Source: Warburgia ugandensis (taxonomy: Eukaryota; Streptophyta; Magnoliopsida; Canellales; Canellaceae). Taken from it: DNA of 64,000 nt. Positions 58,641 to 64,000 of the stretch are shown here, piece after piece. The notes under the pieces were generated by a model, which saw nothing but the letters and a program-made list of their open reading frames with translations, had not been told where the DNA came from and did no database searches. The position numbers and the translations under genes are program-made. The stretch's first letter is position 1. Every line of letters begins with the position of its first letter. The stretch lies in the NCBI GenBank assembly GCA_035236585.1, contig CP141138.1:23509437-23573436 (forward strand). Reading direction: 5' to 3'.

Positions 58641-58930
58641 TTAGTGCTTCTTGTGATGAAATGAGCTGATTTGATATAAGATGATATGAGATCCAGCTTG
58701 AGATGACTTAACTTGGTTTGAGATGACTAAATTTGATAATGAGATGAAGTGAGATGACTGAAAATTCAACTTAATTGTGAACTAAAATGAGATGATTTTC
58801 ATCTCAAGTACCACTACCAGTGAAAGGAGGTGATACTATTTCATCTCATCTCAGCACAAGCACCACTAACAGTGATATAGTCCATATCATATTATATCAC
58901 ATCAGATCATCTCATCTCAAGCACCAGTAA
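58641..58930. mobile_element. MITE-like element, 290 bp with 47-bp terminal inverted repeats
   Basis: The left end (58641-58687) and the reverse complement of the right end (58930-58884) align without gaps at 39 of 47 positions, starting TTAxTGxTxCTTGxGATGA. The interior repeats TGAGATGA/TCATCTCA phrases. No coding capacity, so it would depend on a transposase elsewhere. A target duplication was not evident; the superfamily is unknown. Confidence 0.75.
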
Positions 58931-59392
58931 CCCGCTGAAAGAGATCTGTTTTGTGTCATTCAACTAAAGTCGCCGATTATGGGTAATTCTATTTTAGTAA
59001 GTCTGACCTCTTTGGCATTCCCTTTCTTTTTTGGTCTTTTCTTATTTTCTGTTTTTATAGTTCATGGAGCTTCTTACTCGATGGATTGTTCTGCATGTTT
59101 GATGTAGTGATTCAGGGAAATTATGAGGATTGTCAATCTGCTAAACTTTCTTCATGTTGATCACGCCATGCAACGTATCAAAACTGATATGTTCTTTATC
59201 CCTTCTAGCCGTGGGATGCTACAAGTAGAAATAGAAAGTAATGAAAATTTATCATGCTTTTGCTAATGGCCTAGGCATATTGGACTCCAACCACTCTGTC
59301 AAGGATGACGATGATGGTGTATACAAGAGAAGTTCTACCACCTGCCATATTATGTGTTAAGACTGCTACCTACTTTTCCTAATTTTTTCCAG
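58931..59392. other. Rest of the last intron of the TFIIE alpha copy
   Basis: Ends in a T-rich stretch and TTTTTTCCAG, a good 3' splice site for the terminal exon. Nothing else recognised. Confidence 0.5.
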
Positions 59393-59487
59393 GTCTTGTT
59401 ACTGAAATCCCCAAAGTGAACCATCTTAATGTTGAAGCTAATACATCTGGAGATGACGAGGATGATATAGACTGGGAGGAAGGGTGA

Positions 59488-60150
59488 AAATGATGATAAT
59501 GATTCAATCTGGGTTACAAGGTTGGAGAAGTAACGAAGCAGCTTGGAACGCATGCTTTTCTTCGGTGCAGTTTCCCCTCTAAAATTTTGATTATGCGGCT
59601 CAGTATCATTGGAAGCTTTTGGGTTGGCAAATATACTTTTCAGATCGCAGGCAGAATAAGGTGCCGCTTTTGCAGTCGGTGTAGATCCAAATATTTAACA
59701 GCAAATTCCTGAAACCTTTCTAGTTATGGCCAAAAACTTAGCAAGATTAAGAGCATGTAGCTTTCCTGCATAGTTGCTATCAATTTGCCGATTGTAATCG
59801 CCTGCAGCTTACTACTAATGAATTTCCCATCAGCATGCTGGCTGTTGCTTGTAATGGATAGAACATTTCAGATCTCCTCATATATTTCTTTGCAGAGATC
59901 AAGTATGGTTCAGATTGTATTCCAGGTGTAATTCTGCTTTAGAGCCTCATGGATTCTTCTGTTTGCTGTTGCTTCTTGTAATTCATAATTTCAAATTTGT
60001 CTAATTATATTTCTGGCAAACATATCATTCAGGTTGCATGTAGTGGCGTGCTTTCTGCTTCTAGTTGACGACCGTTCGCATTAGAAAGCATTATGAACTG
60101 ATGCCTAAACTTTCCCCCATCTTATGTGCATTTGTTTTTTATTTTTTGGT
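59488..60150. other. Downstream flank of the TFIIE alpha copy
   Basis: Probably ancestral 3' UTR and flank. No gene or repeat recognised. Confidence 0.4.
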
Positions 60151-60154
60151 ACAA

Positions 60155-60345
60155 TCTAAGGACTAGCAGAACTCGGACATCCTCCTAAACCCATTAACGC
60201 GTCCTCTAGAGGGGTGGAGGTGCACTACTTCCAATCCACGACCAAATCATACAACGGGAGGTGCCGATTCTGCTACCACTGGGCTATCGACGCTTTTGTA
60301 CGCCAATTGTGCTACCACCGGGCAATTGATGCTTTGGTGCCATCT
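60155..60345 (-). mobile_element. Possible second tRNA-derived SINE type
   Basis: The minus strand reads GATAGCCCAGTGGTAGCAGAATC, close to a tRNA A-box consensus (TRGYNNARNNGG), followed by GGTCGTGGATTGGAAGT (B-box-like but eroded) and a GGAGGATGTCCGAGTTCTGC tail region. A 30-bp local duplication (TGCTACCACxGGGCxATxGA) lies at about 60269 and 60309. It differs from the Au-like family. Confidence 0.45.
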
Positions 60346-60466
60346 TTGCCGTATTAGATTCGTGTTTCAGAATATATTTCAATTAGTCGTCACAAGTGTT
60401 GTGATTTTCTTAAAGAAAAGGTTTTTCCATCCCATTTTTAGTATATACACAGGTGCATCAAGAGAA

Positions 60467-60621
60467 AGAGAGCCTTGGCGCAACAGTAGAGTTGTCTTCG
60501 TGTGACCTTAAGGTCACGGATTCAAGGCATGTAAACAGTCTCTTACAAAATGCAAGGTTTGTATACTATTGACCTTGTGGACCACTCCTTCCCTGAACCC
60601 ACCAAAGCTGCCCTTTTATGT
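60467..60621 (+). mobile_element. SINE (Au-like), copy 6
   Basis: Plus-oriented: CCTTGGCGCAACAGTAGAGTTG (A box), AAGGTCACGGATTCAAGGC (B box), CTTACAAAATGCAAGG, ending CCAAAGCTGCCCTTTT. Promoter boxes are fairly well kept. Confidence 0.88.
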
Positions 60622-61750
60622 ACAGGTGATTCTAAAGGTAATAAAAGGACCTGCAGTTCTGCTTGGATATGGCCATTGGGCAAGGTTACAGTTGCAGTCT
60701 CTCTACAGGTTTGCAGGGATAATGTTTAAAAATGCTTTCCAGAGAGCCGCACTTGCCCTCTTGAGCAAGAAAAGCAAATAGATGAGTGATGTGTGGCATT
60801 TTCTTGTAACTTGTTAGTTTTCTCCGTCAATTTTCTTGGGACTTTTTGAAGAAAGGCAAGTTCCAAGGAAAGGTGCCACCAGCAAATGCATTGGTAGTCC
60901 TGCGAGCAAATGCCTTGCATGGTAGTCCTACTCTAAAAAAATGTGGGTATCCACTATAAATCTTTCATTTATGAGTCTACATTAATTAGTCATCAAGAGA
61001 ATGATTATACATTAATTAGTCATCAAGCCAATGATTAGTACATTAATTTTTCCTCAAGATAATGACTAATGATATTGCCAAGATGTTATAATGGATCTAT
61101 TGTCTGTGTGTCCGTTTTCCCATTTTTTCTTTTAATGTTAGCATTGCAATCATGGCTCGTGATAGAGAAATTAATGGCATGGGAAACAAACAAGAAAACA
61201 AGAGGAACACTTGATTTCTACGCTTGTGTACTGTGCCCCATTTACCACGGCAGGCTACCTTTTGGTTGATTAGACTCATTCATCTTATTTCTTTTGTTGT
61301 GGATGACTAGTAACCTTGCAACAGTGCTGATTACTTGAATTTAGAAATTGAAAATTATACTTTAAGTCATACAAACATGGACTGCCATAAACACAATTAA
61401 AAAAAGGGTCTAAAATGAAAGTTGAAAGTGTAGCTTTTGGATATTAAAATCATCCAATCTTGGGGATCTTTATCATATAAGAAATCGTGAGTTAGAAAAA
61501 TCAGATGAATGGCCCCAGTCAACCAAAGGTGAGGCTCATCGTGATAAAGCAGGCGTGCAACACATTTGTTTGTGTGTTACTTTAACAAATAAATTTCTAA
61601 AAGGCCAATATCATTAGAAGTAAGACTTGTTAGCCTAGTGGAGCGTGGAGGTTATTATTAGTCCATCTTACTATTTATAGCTATCCCAAAATATTTGTCT
61701 CATAAAAAAAGTCAAGGGTGGAGATGGACATGAAGTTTAAGTGTATTTCT
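60622..61750. other. No gene recognised
   Basis: Contains a threefold local repeat ACATTAATTAGTCATCAAG-like at about 60980-61050. Other frames are short and unsupported. Confidence 0.45.
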
Positions 61751-61752
61751 AT

Positions 61753-64000
61753 AATCATCATTAAGACCTTATCCCAATTACAAGTCGATAACATGAATCT
61801 TGTTCCTCCATTCCTCTCTATTAAGTGTGATGGCTTCATTTGGTCTCAAAGTTTTTAAATCATTTCTCACTACTTCTATCCATGTTCTTTGGGCCTTTCC
61901 ATTGCCCTTTTAGAACCTTCGACTTGGATCTCCTCACTCCTAACTGGTGCCATTTTTTGTCTTCGTTAGACATGTCCAAACCATCCAAGTATAATCTCCC
62001 TTATCTTGTTATCTATTGGTGATATTCCTAAGTTTCTTCTAATGTTTTCATTTCTAATTTCATCCTTTCTTGTCTTGTTATTCATCCATATCAATATCTA
62101 CATTTCAGCTACGTTCATACTATGTACTTATTGTTTCTTAATTGTCCAACACTCTAATCCATAGAGCATGGCCAGCCTTATAGCCATCCTACAAAATTTT
62201 TCTTTTATTTTGAGTGGCACCTTCCAATCACACAAAACTCCAAAGGCACATCTCTATTTGTTCCAACTCATTTAATTCTTTAGATAACCTCCTCCTTAGT
62301 GTCTCTGCTCTCATGAATTATCGATCCCAAGTATCAAAAGTGTTCTTTGAAAGAGACTTATTGGTTATCAATGTTTATTGGTACTCTACTCCCACTCCTC
62401 TTCTTGCTAAAATTGCATTACATATACTCTATTTTAGTTTGATTAATTTTAAATCTTTTACATTATAATGCATCTCTCCATAACTCTAACTTTGTGTTTA
62501 CACCCTCCCTTGTCTTATCAGTCAAAATTACATCATTCGCAAATAACATGCACTGTGAAATCTCCTTGTGTAGATATTTTGTTAACTCATTCACAAACAA
62601 GGTGAAAAGGTATAGGCTCAATGATGATCCTTAGTGTAATCCAACAGTAATAGGAAAATCACTAGTTTCTCTACTACTGATCCAAACATTTGTTATTGCT
62701 CCCTCACACATGTCCTTAATTATGTTTACATACCCTTATGAAACCCCTTTCTTGCCCAACACCCAACATATTAACTATCTAGGGATCCTATCATAAGCTT
62801 TTTCTAAGTCAATAAAGACTATATGGATATTCTTCATCTCCCTATATTTCTCTATCAATTGTCTAAGCAAGAAAATAGCTTTATACATATCCTTAATTAT
62901 ATCTACATACCCCTATGAAATTCTTTTCTTGTCTCACACCCATCATATTAACTCTCGAGGGACTCTATCATAAGTTTTTTTTAAGTCAATAAAAGCCATG
63001 TGGAAGTCCTTCTTCATCTTCTTATATTTCTCTTTCAATTGTCTAAGCAAAAAATAGCTTTCGTAGTAGACCTCCTAGGTATGAAACCAAACTAATTCTC
63101 CGATACACTTGTCTCATGGTGTAACCTCTTCTTAATTACTCTTTCAAAAAGTTTCATTGTATGGCTCATAAGTTTGAACCCCAATAATTAGTGCAATTCT
63201 ATATATCTCATTTATTCTTATAAATTAATATAATAGAACTCTTCCTCCATTCATTTGGCATTTTCTTCAATTTTACAATCTTATTAAAAAAATATTGTCA
63301 ACCAAACTACTCTCGTATCTCTTATATACTTCAAACCTCTATTGGTATACCATCCGGCCCAAGGCCTTTCCTCATTTCATCTTTTTCAATGCATATTTCA
63401 CTTCAAGTATTCTAATCCTATGATTATATCTATAATATCCACCGTTATTTGGGTTTAAGATATTTTCAATCCCTATATTCTCACATTAATAGAACATTTA
63501 GTAATTTTAGGAAGTAACTTTTCCATCTTTATTTGATTTCGTCATCTTTGACTAGTATTCTTTGGTCATCACTTTCTAATACACTTAATGTGATCTAAAT
63601 CCTTAATCTTCTTTTCTCTTACTTTTATTAGTTTAAACACATTTTTCTCACCTTCTCTTGATCATAATCTATTATAGAGATCATTATATGCCTTAAGTTA
63701 ACCTCAGTTACTACTCACTTAGCAACCTTTTTAACATTCTTATATTGCTCAAAGTTTTCATTGTTTTTAGTCCTCTATCATGCTTTAAAACATATGTTTC
63801 TCTTTAATAACTTTTTATAATTTTTACCCCGCCACCAAGTTTTCTTTGTTGGTTGCATTTTACCTTTCGATACTCCTAAGATATCTTTTGTCACTTTCTT
63901 AATGGACATGATCATACTAGTCCACAATTGTGTTAACTTTTGTTTCATTGTTCTAATTTCCTTCTACTATCAACTTATTTGTTAATAATGCTATCTTCTC
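61753..64000 (-). mobile_element. RTE-type LINE, 3' part including RT, running off the right edge
   Basis: Minus-strand copy of the same family as the LINE at 42.4 kb, but retaining the RT region. Reading leftwards: linker (about 64.0-63.45 kb), KALGPDGIP-like catalytic domain start (about 63.35 kb), SLSLYLFTLFVNELTKYLHK and CMLFANDVIL (62620-62530; the catalytic FADD motif reads FAND), then the C-terminal DRIRNE-type region to the 3' end at 61753. Many stops plus a 177-bp internal duplication make it inactive. Its 5' end lies beyond the window. Confidence 0.88.
62713..63060 (-). repeat. Tandem duplication, period 177 bp, inside the LINE RT
   Basis: TCCTTAATTATxTxTACATACCC begins at 62713 and again at 62890. 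Both units run through ATCATAAGxTTTTTxTAAGTCAATAAA and CAATTGTCTAAGCAA. It duplicates part of the reverse-transcriptase coding region. Confidence 0.88.

Larger units (their letters stand above)
52159..59487 (+). pseudogene. Decayed copy of the TFIIE alpha-subunit gene (5' truncated, introns kept)
   Basis: TFIIE alpha is an RNA polymerase II initiation factor that recruits TFIIH. Readable exons: 52159-52537 (MYDFMRYKVHLMKKKLKDEL, NTIQEY, KNCNGELVVESDKLAAKEMG); 53862-54105 (QLKPLMDQLSRVKELDVPEF, SLQAWEARANTAG, GCGGTPMSFLGD); 54990-55194 (DECLKAYYTATLKRQQ, VEWEEAPP); 59393-59487 (DDEDDIDWEEG, stop). The N-terminal winged helix is absent, as is the conserved exon expected before 54990. Exon 1 has a duplicated GGGAATA (52219-52232), TGA in place of a zinc-ribbon Cys (52408-52410), an extra T near 52480, and a lost Cys pair. 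The last two exons are open, have AG/GT borders and join in frame. Retained introns show it is not a processed copy. Confidence 0.85.

Overview
This window is nuclear DNA from a flowering plant. It holds one intact, intron-rich plant gene and one decayed plant gene copy. The rest is plant-type Ty3/gypsy retrotransposons with LTRs of about 3 kb, RTE-type LINEs, tRNA-derived SINEs, a small terminal-inverted-repeat element and many long (CT)n microsatellites. I cannot name the species. No bacterial, organellar or CRISPR-like feature was seen.

Layout. 1.4-7.3 kb (minus strand): a complete nine-exon serine carboxypeptidase-like gene (456 codons) with an intact Ser-Asp-His triad, one non-canonical GC-AG intron, and SINE copies in introns 1 and 8. 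8.4-12.3 kb: a SINE, (CT)n and (AT)n tracts and a 54-bp triplication. 12.4-17.3 kb: a 5'-truncated Del/Tekay-type element (RNase H and integrase remnants plus its 3' LTR). 18-20 kb: probable antisense LTR debris. 21.1-24.1 kb: a solo LTR with target-site duplication TCAAG. 24.1-26.4 kb: low-complexity repeats, a LINE fragment and the left half of a SINE.

26.4-51.2 kb is one nested transposon cluster. Element A is Athila/Tat-like, with gag and protease remnants but no visible reverse transcriptase or integrase. It landed inside a SINE (TSD ACCTG; the SINE resumes on the far side). Element B, a complete Del/Tekay-like element with two LTRs of about 2.95 kb, lies in A's gag region (TSD AAGTG). 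A third LTR, C, follows A's protease, and an RTE LINE lies inside C (20-bp TSD). The LINE has lost about 1 kb of its reverse transcriptase.

51.2-59.5 kb (plus strand): a broken, intron-bearing copy of the plant TFIIE alpha-subunit gene. Its middle exons carry frameshifts, but its last two exons are open and splice in frame. The long last intron holds a SINE, a MITE with 47-bp inverted repeats and an unidentified minus-strand coding-like segment. 60-64 kb: two SINE-like elements and a second RTE LINE that runs off the right edge and still contains its (mutated) reverse transcriptase.

The carboxypeptidase gene is the only locus that looks able to make a full protein. I saw no convincing undescribed system; the most informative content is the insertion history, recoverable from target-site duplications.
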